Origin: Streptomyces chrestomyceticus JCM 4735
GTDB taxonomy: Bacteria > Actinomycetota > Actinomycetes > Streptomycetales > Streptomycetaceae
Reading direction: 5' to 3'
Length of the DNA stretch: 64,000 bases
Assembly: GCF_003865135.1 (NCBI RefSeq)
Contig: NZ_BHZC01000001.1
Span: forward strand, 372,001 to 436,000
In this document: one piece after another, positions 51,909 to 60,817 of the stretch
Numbering within the stretch: the first letter of the stretch is position 1
Layout: the number at the start of each line of letters is the position of its first letter
Translations under genes and position numbers: made by a program
The notes under the pieces: generated by a model
What the model saw: only the letters and a program-made list of their open reading frames with translations
What the model was told of the DNA's origin: nothing
Databases searched by the model: none

Positions 51909-52367
51909 ATGAGCAAGGAAATCTCCCTCGATGCCGTGGACCGCGACATTTTGTTTCACCTGCGCCAGGACGGCCGACTGACGAACGTGGAACTGGCCAA
52001 GCGGGTCGGACTGACCCCGCCACCGTGCCTGCGCCGCCTCAAACGGCTGGAGGAGACCGGCGTGATCACCGGCTACCGCGCCGTGGTCGACCCCGAAGCC
52101 GTCGGCCGCGGCCTGGAGGTCATGGTCGACGTCGAGGTCTCCGCCAACGACCTGAAGACCATCGGCATACTGGAGGAGACGCTCTCCTCGTACGAGGAAG
52201 TCGTCGAGCTCCGCCGGATGTTCGGCCGCCCCGACTACTTCCTGCGCGTCGCCGTCGCCGACCACGACGCCTACAGCGCCTTCCTCACCTCCAAGCTCAC
52301 CGGCCTGCCCGGCATTCTGCGCGTGGAGTCCCACCTGACGATGCAGAAGATCAAGACCGACTCCTGA
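51909..52367 (+). CDS. Lrp/AsnC-family transcriptional regulator
   Basis: A 152-residue regulator. The N-terminal helix-turn-helix is 'DRDILFHLRQDGRLTNVELAKRVGLTPPPCLRRLKRLEETGVI', followed by a RAM ligand domain. It probably senses an amino acid and controls the divergent azlCD exporter. Its stop is 11 bases from the convergent crtU stop. Confidence 0.92.
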   Translation: MSKEISLDAVDRDILFHLRQDGRLTNVELAKRVGLTPPPCLRRLKRLEETGVITGYRAVVDPEAVGRGLEVMVDVEVSANDLKTIGILEETLSSYEEVVELRRMFGRPDYFLRVAVADHDAYSAFLTSKLTGLPGILRVESHLTMQKIKTDS

Positions 52368-52378
52368 CCGCGCGCGCC

Positions 52379-53968
52379 TCAGGTGCCCAGCAGTCGCGCC
52401 AGTCCGCGCAGCACCGCCGACCGGCCGCGGTCCGGGACCGTCCACAGGGTCTGGCCGCGCACGCCCCACCGCTCCAGGAGGGTGTTGGCGGCGAGGAAGC
52501 CCGTGGTGGCCGCGCGTTCCATCAGGGCCACCGGCAGGTCGGTGCGTACGAGGTCGCCGGCGACCGTCACGGCCGGGTCGGGGGTACGTACGGTGGGGCG
52601 GTCGTGGTAGCCACCCACCGGGAACAGAGGGCAGTCGGCGCGCCACTCGTGCTGGGCGTCGACGGCCTTTGCCTCGCCCGTCTCCGGGTAGACGCGCTGC
52701 AGTTGGCCGATCAGCCGGTCCTGCTGCACCTGACGGGCGGTGTCCGTGCCGAGCGCGTACGCATGCAGTTCCACCACCGAGCCGCCGTTGCGGGAGGCCC
52801 ACCGGGCCGCCTCCCCTTCCCAGCGCTCCAGCACGCTGACGTTGTCGAGCGGGCCGAAGCCGCTGGTGCCGAGGAAACCGGGCCGGTCCGGGGCCACCGG
52901 CCGGTCGAGCCAGAGCCGGGAGACGAGGAACGGCGGCGCGGTACGCAACCGCAGCACCCGCTCCCGCCACTCCGGGTCGCCCAGCCCCGGTGAGGCGGCG
53001 ACCACCCGGCGCAACCCGGTCACGTCGAGGGCGAGCACGGCCGCGTCATGGCGCGCCGTGCCGTGGCCGCCTCGTACCGTCACCCCCGCGCCACCCGGGC
53101 CGGGCTCCACGGACTCCACCGCACAGCCGGTCCGGAGGGTGACACCGTGCCCGGTCAGATAACGTCCCAGCGGCTCCCAGAGTGCCTGCGGGAACGGCTC
53201 GCCGGGGACGTCGAACAACAGCCCTTCGCTGGAGCCGAGGAAGTAGATGTGGAACATCAGGGCCATCTCGGCGGCCGACAGTTCCCCGGGGTCGGCGAAG
53301 AAGCTGCGGGAGAACACTTCGAACGCCAGGTGATGCGCGGCTTCGGGAAAGCGGATGCGGTCCAGCAGGTGGCGCGCGCTGACGCCGTCCAGGCGCTCGT
53401 ACACGTCGGGGGTCCGTACGTCGAGCAGCGGCAGGGCGGCGCGCGGGTTCATCCGGGCCATCTCGCGCAGGGTGAACGTCGGGCTGAGCGCGGCGAAGCC
53501 GAGGGCGCTCCACGGGGGCGTGCGCGGGACGTGGGCGAAGCTGTCCTGGAGGCCGCTGCTGTGGCGCAGCGGGTAGTCGGGCAGCCCGGTGAGCGCGGCC
53601 AGCGCCGGATCGGCCCGCCGCAGCAGTCCGCGCAGGTTGTAGTACTGGCGGAAGAAGGCGTGGAAGCCGCGGGTCATGGTCGCCGCGGAGCCGTCGGCGA
53701 GCCGGACCGTCCATCCGGCGAGCCGGCCGCCGAGCCCCAGTTCCCGCTCGTACAGCGTGACCCGGACGCCCCGTTCGGCGAGTCCGGTGGCCGCGGCCAG
53801 TCCGGCGATGCCGCCGCCGATCACGGCAGCGTGCGGTGCCTCGCCGGTGATCCTCGCCCGGCCCGGCGGGGGCGGCACGACCCGGGCGCGCCGGTCCCGG
53901 CCCCGGCGTGGCGCGGTGGGGGCGCGCCGGGCGGCGGCCGGGACGGCTTCACTCGGGAGGGGCGTCAT
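52379..53968 (-). CDS. crtU: Carotene desaturase/methyltransferase (beta-carotene to isorenieratene)
   Basis: A 529-residue FAD protein of the CrtU family. 'HAAVIGGGIAGLAAATGLAERGVRVTLYERE' binds FAD; 'GFHAFFRQYYNLRGLLRRAD' and 'AGDLVRTDLPVALMERAATTGFLAANTLL' are typical of CrtU. It aromatises both ionone rings of beta-carotene to give isorenieratene. The ATG at 53968 lies inside the end of crtY (20-base overlap), so the two are coupled. Confidence 0.92.
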   Translation of the reverse strand: MTPLPSEAVPAAARRAPTAPRRGRDRRARVVPPPPGRARITGEAPHAAVIGGGIAGLAAATGLAERGVRVTLYERELGLGGRLAGWTVRLADGSAATMTRGFHAFFRQYYNLRGLLRRADPALAALTGLPDYPLRHSSGLQDSFAHVPRTPPWSALGFAALSPTFTLREMARMNPRAALPLLDVRTPDVYERLDGVSARHLLDRIRFPEAAHHLAFEVFSRSFFADPGELSAAEMALMFHIYFLGSSEGLLFDVPGEPFPQALWEPLGRYLTGHGVTLRTGCAVESVEPGPGGAGVTVRGGHGTARHDAAVLALDVTGLRRVVAASPGLGDPEWRERVLRLRTAPPFLVSRLWLDRPVAPDRPGFLGTSGFGPLDNVSVLERWEGEAARWASRNGGSVVELHAYALGTDTARQVQQDRLIGQLQRVYPETGEAKAVDAQHEWRADCPLFPVGGYHDRPTVRTPDPAVTVAGDLVRTDLPVALMERAATTGFLAANTLLERWGVRGQTLWTVPDRGRSAVLRGLARLLGT

Positions 53969-55232
53969 CGGACGGTCCGTTCCTGTTCGGGGCCGGGGCG
54001 GGGGTCGGCGCGGTTTTCGGCGCACCGCTCTCCGTACGGGCCGGGCGTACGTACGGACGGCGGCGCAGCCCCGGCAGCTCGGCGACGGTGCGCAGCATGG
54101 GCAGGACGGGGGTGTGCAGGCCGATCGACAGGTCCTCGCGCAGCCGGGTGCCGCCGTCCAGGAACCGCAGCAGCCGTTCCATCGGTACGCCGCGGAACAG
54201 CCCGGTGAAGAAGTCGGCGCCGTCGATGCGTCCGCGGTCGAGGGCGCGCAGCAGGACGGCGTCCATCAGCCGGGAGCGCGCGGAGTGCGGGGGCGGCGGG
54301 GCCGGGGCGCGGCCCTGGTGGAAGGCGGCGGCGACGGCCCGGGTCTGGCGCTGGACGGCGGCGAAGGTGTAGCCGGTCGACGGCCGGGTGGCGCCGCCCG
54401 CGGCGCCGATCCGGAAGACGCCGGGCCCGGCGGCGCGGGGGAAGCGCGCATCGGTCATCGGGATGACGCCCTGTTCGGAGGCGGTGATCCGGTACGGGCC
54501 GAGCGGGCGGACCGCCGTGAGGTAGTGGCGCAGCGCACGGTGGTAGGCGGCCTCGTCGAGCGGGGCGGCGGAGAACTCGGTGTACTCGACCAGCGCCTCG
54601 TGCGGGCCGAGCGGGAGGACGTAGCCGAAGGAGAGCCCGTGGTCCGGCTGCGGGGTACGGAAGTCCATCAGGTCGGCGGTCGCGGGGTCGAACTCGGGCC
54701 GTTCGGTACGGACGAACCAGCCGTGGAAGTGCTGGAGCAGGGTGGTGCGGGCGGGCGGCAGGGCAGGCAGCGGCCGGGAGTCGAAGACCCAGCGGGCCCG
54801 CAGCCGTACGGGTTCGCCCTCCGCCGTCGTCCCGCGGACCTCGGCGCCGCCGGGCAGCGTGCGCACCTCGTCCACGACGGCCGTCACCCGGCGTGCGGAG
54901 GGGGTGGCCGCGAGCCGGTCACCGACCAGTTTCTCGAACGCGCCGGAGCGCATCATCTTGTACCGCAGCGGTGCCGGGCGTCCGGTCAGCGGCGCTCCGT
55001 CGGCCCCGTGGACGCGGAGCCGGTCCCAGGAGGCCGCCAGGACGCCGTCGTACTCGCCGTCCGGCCCTTCCCAGTAGCACCAGGTGCGTTCGGGGGGCCT
55101 GAGCGGTCCGGGCGGCGCGTCCACGACGGTCACCTGGGGGCAGCGGACACCGGGCGGCGGGGCGCAGAGCCGGTGGGCGAGGGAGAGCCCCGCGGCGCCG
55201 CCGCCCACGACGGCCACTTCCGTGTCGTACAC
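53949..55232 (-). CDS. crtY: Lycopene beta-cyclase
   Basis: A 427-residue CrtY-type cyclase. I use the GTG at 55232, which has GGGAGGGAG just upstream and begins directly with the FAD motif 'DTEVAVVGGGAAGLSLAHRL'. Later segments 'TWCYWEG', 'YVLPLGPHEALVEYTEFS' and 'IGAAGGATRPSTGYTF' are family hallmarks. It cyclises both ends of lycopene to beta-carotene. The C-terminal 35 residues are Pro/Ala-rich. An A/T-richer stretch at about 55555-55610 may hold the promoter. Confidence 0.92.
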   Translation of the reverse strand: MYDTEVAVVGGGAAGLSLAHRLCAPPPGVRCPQVTVVDAPPGPLRPPERTWCYWEGPDGEYDGVLAASWDRLRVHGADGAPLTGRPAPLRYKMMRSGAFEKLVGDRLAATPSARRVTAVVDEVRTLPGGAEVRGTTAEGEPVRLRARWVFDSRPLPALPPARTTLLQHFHGWFVRTERPEFDPATADLMDFRTPQPDHGLSFGYVLPLGPHEALVEYTEFSAAPLDEAAYHRALRHYLTAVRPLGPYRITASEQGVIPMTDARFPRAAGPGVFRIGAAGGATRPSTGYTFAAVQRQTRAVAAAFHQGRAPAPPPPHSARSRLMDAVLLRALDRGRIDGADFFTGLFRGVPMERLLRFLDGGTRLREDLSIGLHTPVLPMLRTVAELPGLRRRPYVRPARTESGAPKTAPTPAPAPNRNGPSDDAPPE

Positions 55233-55463
55233 GCCGACTCCCTCCCGTACCACCCGGCACCGCGCCGACGGGTCCGCCACGTCTCCGTGTGCCCGCCCGG
55301 CAGGGTTCCACCGGTCCCGGGGCCGCCCGCCGGACCGCCTTCCGGGCCGACGGTTCCGGACCGGGGGCCGCCGCCATGATCCTTACCATGCCGGCCGGGC
55401 GGCGGCCGGCCCGTGACACGCGCGGCAGCAGGGTCCGGAACATCGGTACGGAAACGGAGAAAG

Positions 55464-55493
55464 CCCCGGCCAGACGGGGGGAGCTGGCCGGGG
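55464..55493 (-). terminator. Hairpin followed by a T-rich tract
   Basis: CCCCGGCCAG (55464-55473) pairs perfectly with CTGGCCGGGG (55484-55493). On the minus strand it is followed by CTTTCTCCGTTTCC, giving a classical terminator look. It could end snpA read-through before crtY. Confidence 0.6.
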
Positions 55494-55680
55494 CGGTCCG
55501 GAACGGGCGGGGACACCGCCTCGTCGGTGGTGCGACGAGGGGTCCGCACGACCCGTGATCAATTGAACGATAAACCATTGATGGCCTCTACACCAAACCA
55601 GATCGATGTGACGCATATCGCTCCCCGGCCGTCACACCCGGTACGCACGGCCACGCGTACCCCTTCCGCCCGTACCCATG

Positions 55681-55724
55681 CGACTGCCGCGCGGCAGGGG
55701 CCGGTCCCCACCACGCGGCAGTCG
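55681..55724 (-). terminator. Hairpin close to the snpA stop
   Basis: CGACTGCCGCG (55681-55691) pairs perfectly with CGCGGCAGTCG (55714-55724) across a 22-base loop, 25 bases after the snpA stop on the minus strand. Confidence 0.6.
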
Positions 55725-55748
55725 TCAGGCGTTCAGGTGATCAGACGG

Positions 55749-56414
55749 TCAGGAGACCGGGGCGAGCTGCGCCACCAGACCGTTGCGCCACAGGGCGTCC
55801 ACCCGGGCGCGCTCCTGCGCGTTCGGGTTGGTGTTCTGGCAGGAGGGGCCGGGGCCGCCACCCGACATCAGCTCGCTGCAGGGGCCCGAGTAGTGGTCGG
55901 GCAGGCCGAGGACGTGGCCCGTCTCGTGGGCCACCACACGGGTGGAGTTGTACTGCTGGTTCTGCCGGTAGTCGAGGAAGATGTAGCCCCGGCCGTGACC
56001 GTCGGTGCTCGCGTAGGAGCCGCGGGCGTCGTTGCCCTCGCGGTACGAGAAGTCGCCCCGGGAGCCTTCCTGGAGCTTCACGTTGTTCACCGAGCTGTTC
56101 CAGATCTGCGTGCTGCGCGCTATCTGGCTGCGGAAGGTGGGGGCGCTGCTCGCGGTGTACGTGACGGTGACCGCCTTGAGGCCGGGCGTCGCCGCGCGCT
56201 TGGCGGCGGCGGCCTTCATGACGGCCTGGAAGAACGCCTTGTTGTTCACGGCCTCCTCGGCCGAGCCGGCGTACTTGGCTATGGAGGTGGGGGTGGAGAC
56301 GTTCGCGGCGGCGGGGGCGGCCGGCGCGGACGCCGCGGTGGCGGGGACGGTACCGAGGGAGGCGGCCAGACCGAGGCCGAGCACGGCGGTGAGGACCGTA
56401 CGGGTGGGTCTCAT
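55749..56414 (-). CDS. snpA: Snapalysin-type small neutral metalloprotease
   Basis: A 221-residue secreted protease of family M7. It has a signal peptide (to about ATA-A), a propeptide, and the catalytic zinc site H163-E-T-G-H167 followed by GLPD with Asp173 as third ligand. Snapalysin hydrolyses casein-like proteins outside the cell. In many Streptomyces the gene is divergent from a LysR activator; here the next gene on the right is ligD on the same strand, with about 275 empty bases between, so regulation must differ. Confidence 0.93.
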   Translation of the reverse strand: MRPTRTVLTAVLGLGLAASLGTVPATAASAPAAPAAANVSTPTSIAKYAGSAEEAVNNKAFFQAVMKAAAAKRAATPGLKAVTVTYTASSAPTFRSQIARSTQIWNSSVNNVKLQEGSRGDFSYREGNDARGSYASTDGHGRGYIFLDYRQNQQYNSTRVVAHETGHVLGLPDHYSGPCSELMSGGGPGPSCQNTNPNAQERARVDALWRNGLVAQLAPVS

Positions 56415-56689
56415 GGGGGAACCTCGTCATCCGTGGGAGGGATTTGGTACCGGGATTGTGGAGGAATCAAGACCTCCAGCGGATGACAGCTTTTGGTGAT
56501 AGGGCCATGACATCGCCCCGGCCACCCCGGGACGCGGGTGGCCGCAACTCCCTTGTAACCAAAGATTCATGACGCGGCGAAAGTGCCGTTCACACCGTCG
56601 GCACGGGAACGTGGCACGTGCCCGCGTCATCACCGACTACGTCGAATGACGTATTCCGTACGCGTCCGGCGCGGGTGCGGGCCCGGACG

Positions 56690-57577
56690 TCAGCCGGGCA
56701 GCGGGCGCGCCCGATTGAGGTTGAGCAGAGGCGCGAGCAGGTCGCCGTGGCGCTCCCGGCGCTCGGCGACGGCGTCGAAGAGGAACGTGAGCTGCTCCGG
56801 GTCCGTACAGGTCTCGATCTCGTCCCAGGTCACGGGGGCGGAGACGGTCGGCAGCTCGCGGGCGCGCACCGTGTAGGGAGCGGCGGTGGTCTTGGAGGCC
56901 GAGTTCTGCGAGAAGTCGATGAAGACCTTCCCCGGCCGCAGGGCCTTGGTCATCCGGTGCACGACATGGCCCGGCAGCGTCCGCTCCGCCTCGACGGCGA
57001 TCGCCTTGGCGTACGCCGTGACGTCGCCCGAGGGCGTCGGCTCGATCGGCACGAGGATGTGCAGGCCCTTCGAGCCGCTGGTCTTCGCGTAGACGTTGAG
57101 GCCGTCGGCCCCGAGGCGCTCGCGCAGCCACCGGGCCACCCCGCAGCACTCCACGATCGTGGCCGGCGCCCCCGGGTCGAGGTCGAACACCAGGCGGTCG
57201 GCGATACGGGGCGCGGCGGCGGTCCACTGCGGGGTGTGCAGCTCGACGACGAGGTTGGCGGCCCACATCAGGGTCGGTACGTCGCGGACCAGCACCTGCT
57301 GCCGGGACTTCGCCGTGCTGCCGGGCACCTCGGTGGTCTTCACCCATGCGGGCGTCCCGGGCGGCACGTTCTTGGTGAAGAACTGCTGGCCGCCGGGCCC
57401 GTCGGGATACCGCAGGAAGGAGACGGGCCGGTCGTGGACATGGGCGAGGAGGGCGCCCGCGGTGGTGGCGTAGTAGTGCAGCAGCTCGCCCTTGGTGGTG
57501 CCGGTCCGCGGATACAGGACCTTGTCCAGGTTGGTGAGCGACAGCCGCCGCCCCTCCACGACGGTGATTGGCGACAT
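56690..57577 (-). CDS. ligD: LigD-type primase-polymerase for end joining
   Basis: A 295-residue stand-alone polymerase domain of LigD. The archaeo-eukaryotic primase metal site is D-L-D in 'RLVFDLDPGAPATI', with 'TSGSKGLHILVPI' and 'VFIDFSQNSASKTTAAPYTVRA' following. It adds nucleotides at DNA breaks during non-homologous end joining. It is divergent from ku across only 41 bases, so the two promoters must overlap. The ligase domain is not encoded here. Confidence 0.93.
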   Translation of the reverse strand: MSPITVVEGRRLSLTNLDKVLYPRTGTTKGELLHYYATTAGALLAHVHDRPVSFLRYPDGPGGQQFFTKNVPPGTPAWVKTTEVPGSTAKSRQQVLVRDVPTLMWAANLVVELHTPQWTAAAPRIADRLVFDLDPGAPATIVECCGVARWLRERLGADGLNVYAKTSGSKGLHILVPIEPTPSGDVTAYAKAIAVEAERTLPGHVVHRMTKALRPGKVFIDFSQNSASKTTAAPYTVRARELPTVSAPVTWDEIETCTDPEQLTFLFDAVAERRERHGDLLAPLLNLNRARPLPG

Positions 57578-57618
57578 ACCATGACAATCCCATAAAAATG
57601 CCGTGGCAAGGGTGAGAC

Positions 57619-58722
57619 ATGCGATCTGTTTGGAACGGGTCTATCTCCTTCGGGCTGGTCAGCATTCCCGTGAAGACCTACAGCGCGACCGAGCGCACCG
57701 CCTCCGTCTCGTTCGTCCGCATCCACGAGAAGGACGGCGGCCGGATCCACTACCGCAAGGTGTGCGAACTGGACGGCGAGGAGGTCCCCAACGAGGAGGT
57801 CGGCAAGGGCTACCAGGCCGCGGACGACACGATCGTGCCGATCACCGACGAGGACCTGGCGAAGCTGCCGCTGCCGACGACCAAGACCCTGACCATCCTG
57901 GCCTTCGTCGGCGCGGACGAGATCGACCCGCTCCAGTTGGACAAGTCCTACTTCCTGGGGCCCAACGGCGCCGCCGCCGCCAAGCCGTACGCCCTGCTGC
58001 GGGACGCGCTGGAGCACCAGGAGAAGGTCGCGATCGGCAAGGTCGCCATGCACGGGCGGGAGACGCTGGCCATGCTCCGGTCGCACGACGGGGCGATCGC
58101 CATGCACACCCTGCTCTGGCCGGACCAGGTCCGCTCGGCGCGTACCGTCGCCCCGAGCGACAAGGTCGAGATCCGGGAGAACGAGCTGACCCTCGCCGAG
58201 ACGCTGATGGACTCGCTCGGCGAGCTGGACGAGTCCGAGCTGCACGACGACTACCGGGAGGCCGTCGAGGAGCTGGTCTCCGCGAAGCTGGAGGGCGGCG
58301 AGCCGGCCGCGCCCCGGGCCGCGCCCGGTACCGGCGGCAAGGTCATCGACCTCATGGCCGCGCTGGAGAACAGTGTCCGCGCGGCCCGCGAGTCGCGCGG
58401 CGAGGGCGGGGACGGGGCGGAGCAGGACGAGGAGTCGGCGTCGGTCACGCCGATCGGGAGCCGCAAGTCGGCGAAGAAGACGGCGGCGAAGACCGCGTCC
58501 GGCAGCGGCGCCAAGAAGACGGCGGCGGCCCGTAAGACCTCCGGATCGGCCGCCAAGAAGACCGCTTCCAAAAAGGCGTCGGGCTCGGGCGGTTCCGGCA
58601 CGAAGAAGACGGCCGGGAGCGGGGGCTCGGGCGGCAAGAAGGCCGCGGCGAAGACGTCAGCGGCCAAGTCCACCGCGAAGAAGAGCACCGCCAAGCGGAG
58701 CGGGAAGAAGGCGTCGGCCTGA
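57619..58722 (+). CDS. ku: Non-homologous end-joining protein Ku
   Basis: A 367-residue Ku protein. Residues 1-260 form the ring-shaped DNA-end-binding core ('WNGSISFGLVSIPVKTYSATE', 'LDKSYFLGP', 'VAMHGRETLAMLR'). The last 90 residues are a Lys/Ala/Ser/Gly tail of repeated KKTA-type units, as found in Streptomyces Ku, thought to bind DNA non-specifically and aid LigD recruitment. AAGGGTGAG precedes the ATG. Confidence 0.95.
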   Translation: MRSVWNGSISFGLVSIPVKTYSATERTASVSFVRIHEKDGGRIHYRKVCELDGEEVPNEEVGKGYQAADDTIVPITDEDLAKLPLPTTKTLTILAFVGADEIDPLQLDKSYFLGPNGAAAAKPYALLRDALEHQEKVAIGKVAMHGRETLAMLRSHDGAIAMHTLLWPDQVRSARTVAPSDKVEIRENELTLAETLMDSLGELDESELHDDYREAVEELVSAKLEGGEPAAPRAAPGTGGKVIDLMAALENSVRAARESRGEGGDGAEQDEESASVTPIGSRKSAKKTAAKTASGSGAKKTAAARKTSGSAAKKTASKKASGSGGSGTKKTAGSGGSGGKKAAAKTSAAKSTAKKSTAKRSGKKASA

Positions 58723-58787
58723 GAGACCCCGTGCGGGCGGTCCCGAAAGGAATCCTCGGGCGGCCCCGGTGGCCTTAAGGTCGGTGC

Positions 58788-59165
58788 ATGGCTTCAGACG
58801 AGGGAACGGTGCGCGTCGACAGTTGGATCTGGTCCGTCCGGCTGACCAAGACGCGTTCGGCGGCCGCGACGGCCTGCCGCGGCGGACATGTACGGGTCAA
58901 CGGGGAGCGGGCGAAGGCCGCCCAGCCGGTGCGGCCGGGCGACGAGGTCCGGCTGCGGCACGCCGGGCGCGAGCGGGTCGTGGTGGTCTCGCGCCTGGTG
59001 CGCAAGCGGGTCGGCGCCGCGATCGCCGCGGAGTGCTTCGTCGACAACAGTCCCCCGCCGCCGCCCCGCGAGGAGATCGCCGCGGTCGGCCACCGCGACC
59101 GCGGCGCCGGACGGCCCACCAAGCGCGACCGGCGCGAGCTGGAGCAGTTGCGCGGCGGCCGCTGA
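58788..59165 (+). CDS. S4-domain RNA-binding protein (Hsp15-like)
   Basis: A 125-residue protein. The S4 fold is 'RVDSWIWSVRLTKTRSAAATACRGGHVRVNGERAKAAQPVRPGDEV', close to Hsp15, which rescues stalled 50S subunits carrying peptidyl-tRNA. The C-terminus is basic. AAGG lies eight to nine bases before the ATG. Confidence 0.88.
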   Translation: MASDEGTVRVDSWIWSVRLTKTRSAAATACRGGHVRVNGERAKAAQPVRPGDEVRLRHAGRERVVVVSRLVRKRVGAAIAAECFVDNSPPPPPREEIAAVGHRDRGAGRPTKRDRRELEQLRGGR

Positions 59166-59242
59166 GCGCGGGAGAGGCGGGTGTGCCGCCGGGCGGCGGT
59201 ACGGGAGGGCCCGGTGGCTCCCCGCATGGCCGCCCGGCGTGC

Positions 59243-59656
59243 TCACATCTCGCCCAGGTACACCCAGGCGCCCTCGTCCCGCACGAAGCGGCTGTTCTCC
59301 TCCTGCACCCCGGGCTCACCGTGCAGCGTGTAGTGCGCCCGGAACTGGACGGTGCCTTCGCTGTGGAAGGCGCTGCCGCCCGTCGTGGCGACGATCTCCA
59401 GGCGCGTCCACCGCTGCTTCGGCTCGAAGTCCAGGTCCGCCGGGCGGGTCGCGGGGTGCCAGGTGCGCAGCAGGTACGGTGCGTCGCCGGCCGCGAAGGC
59501 GCTGTAGCGCGAGCGCATCAGCCGCTCGGCGGTGGGTGCGGCCGCCTGGCCCTGGTGGAAGCGGGCGCAGCACTCTCCGTAGGACGCCTGGAGTCCGCAG
59601 GGGCAGGGGGCGGAGGGGTCGATCGCCGTTCGTCGGCGCGCGTGGTTCTTGGACAC
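59243..59656 (-). CDS. YchJ-like SEC-C motif protein
   Basis: A 137-residue protein beginning with a SEC-C zinc motif (CPCGLQASYGECC) followed by an NTF2-like domain ('AERLMRSRYSAFAAGDAPYLLRTWHP'). The YchJ family has no settled function. It starts at a GTG with CTAGGG right before it, compatible with a leaderless message. It is convergent with the S4 gene. Confidence 0.87.
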   Translation of the reverse strand: MSKNHARRRTAIDPSAPCPCGLQASYGECCARFHQGQAAAPTAERLMRSRYSAFAAGDAPYLLRTWHPATRPADLDFEPKQRWTRLEIVATTGGSAFHSEGTVQFRAHYTLHGEPGVQEENSRFVRDEGAWVYLGEM

Positions 59657-59743
59657 CCCTAGATTGTGACCGTTACGGGAGGCCGGACGGCCGGTGCCCC
59701 CCTTGAGCTGCCCCGCACCGGCGCTCCCTGCGCATCTCCCCCG

Positions 59744-60712
59744 TCAGCCGGCCGTACTCCGCAGCCAGTCGGCGACCGTGGCCGTCACGGCACGGGCGAA
59801 GCGGTCGATGCCCGGCGACCGTACGGGGCACGGGCGGGGTGTGGTGGTCGTCGGGGCCAGGCAGAAGTGCAGGGCGTCGTCGGTGCGGTGCAGGTCGGTG
59901 AGGCCGCCGCCGGGGGCCGGGTGGGTGCAGTACGCGGGGTGCGCGCGCTCGTAGGCGTCGCAGGGCAGTCGGCGGACCCAGCGGAAACGGTCGTCGGTGG
60001 GGCCCAGCGTGCGGCCCGCGTCCGCGTACAGGTCGCCGGACGCGGCGGCGCGGTCGGCGTAGACGGCGTTCACCCTGCGGACGCGGTCCGGGTGGAAGGC
60101 GTCGGGGGCCTGGGAGGCCCAGACGATCTTCGGGCGGGCGATGCCGGCGGCCCGGGCGGCCGCGGCGATCTCCTCGGTCAGTGCCCGCGCGTCCGCGGCG
60201 TACCGGTCGTAGTAGCCCGCCGTCCCGTACGTGGCGCCCGCCATGCAGGGCGTGTAGCCCCAGGCGTTCCCCCAGAACTGGAGGATCACGACGCGCGGGC
60301 GCACCGTCCGTACCAGCGCGGCCGCCTTGTCCCCGGCGGGGACCAGCGACTTTCCCCGCCAGGCCGTCAGGTAGTCGCACAGTGTCGTGCCGGAGTGCGG
60401 CGCGCTGTGCAGCGTCACCCGGCCGGTTGCGCGGAGGCGTTCCGCGAGTGCCTTCTGGCTCTCCATGGCCAGGGAATCACCGAGGTAGAGCGCGGGGACG
60501 GCACGGGCAGGCGGTCCGGGCGTCGCGCTCTCCGCCGCCCCGTCCGGCGGCAGCGTCGAGGCGCTGCCGCCGGGCACCGGGGCGGTCGCGGCCGGACGCG
60601 GACCGGAAGGGGCGTCCGTGGGGTCGGAGGCGAAGACGACGCTCCAGCCGAGGGCGCCGACCAGGGCCAGGGCCAGCACGCCGAGCAGCGGTACCACCCA
60701 GCGCTGGGTCAT
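59744..60712 (-). CDS. Membrane-anchored SGNH hydrolase-like protein
   Basis: A 322-residue protein with one N-terminal span ('VVPLLGVLALALVGALGWSVVFA') and an outside domain of the SGNH fold: 'ALYLGDSLAMESQKALAERL' (Ser), 'LQFWGNAWG' (Asn) and 'DDALHFC' (Asp and His). It probably removes or transfers acyl groups at the cell surface. It is related in layout to the lipoprotein at 8.6-9.5 kb, but there is no acyltransferase gene next to it. Confidence 0.85.
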   Translation of the reverse strand: MTQRWVVPLLGVLALALVGALGWSVVFASDPTDAPSGPRPAATAPVPGGSASTLPPDGAAESATPGPPARAVPALYLGDSLAMESQKALAERLRATGRVTLHSAPHSGTTLCDYLTAWRGKSLVPAGDKAAALVRTVRPRVVILQFWGNAWGYTPCMAGATYGTAGYYDRYAADARALTEEIAAAARAAGIARPKIVWASQAPDAFHPDRVRRVNAVYADRAAASGDLYADAGRTLGPTDDRFRWVRRLPCDAYERAHPAYCTHPAPGGGLTDLHRTDDALHFCLAPTTTTPRPCPVRSPGIDRFARAVTATVADWLRSTAG

Positions 60713-60817
60713 CGGGCCGCCCCTGGTCGCGCGTACGGCCGGTGGCTCATGTCAGGTGCACTTCACACCGGCACGGGCAGACCAGACAAGCACACCGCGC
60801 CCCACGGGAAAAGACCG

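Larger units (their letters stand above)
55233..55748. other. Gap between crtY and snpA
   Basis: About 515 bases with no gene. It contains two hairpins behind snpA (55464-55493 and 55681-55724) and an A/T-rich patch, 55555-55610, with the palindrome TCAATTGA. On the minus strand TTGGTG and TATCGT are 18 bases apart there, a weak promoter candidate for crtY. Confidence 0.45.
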
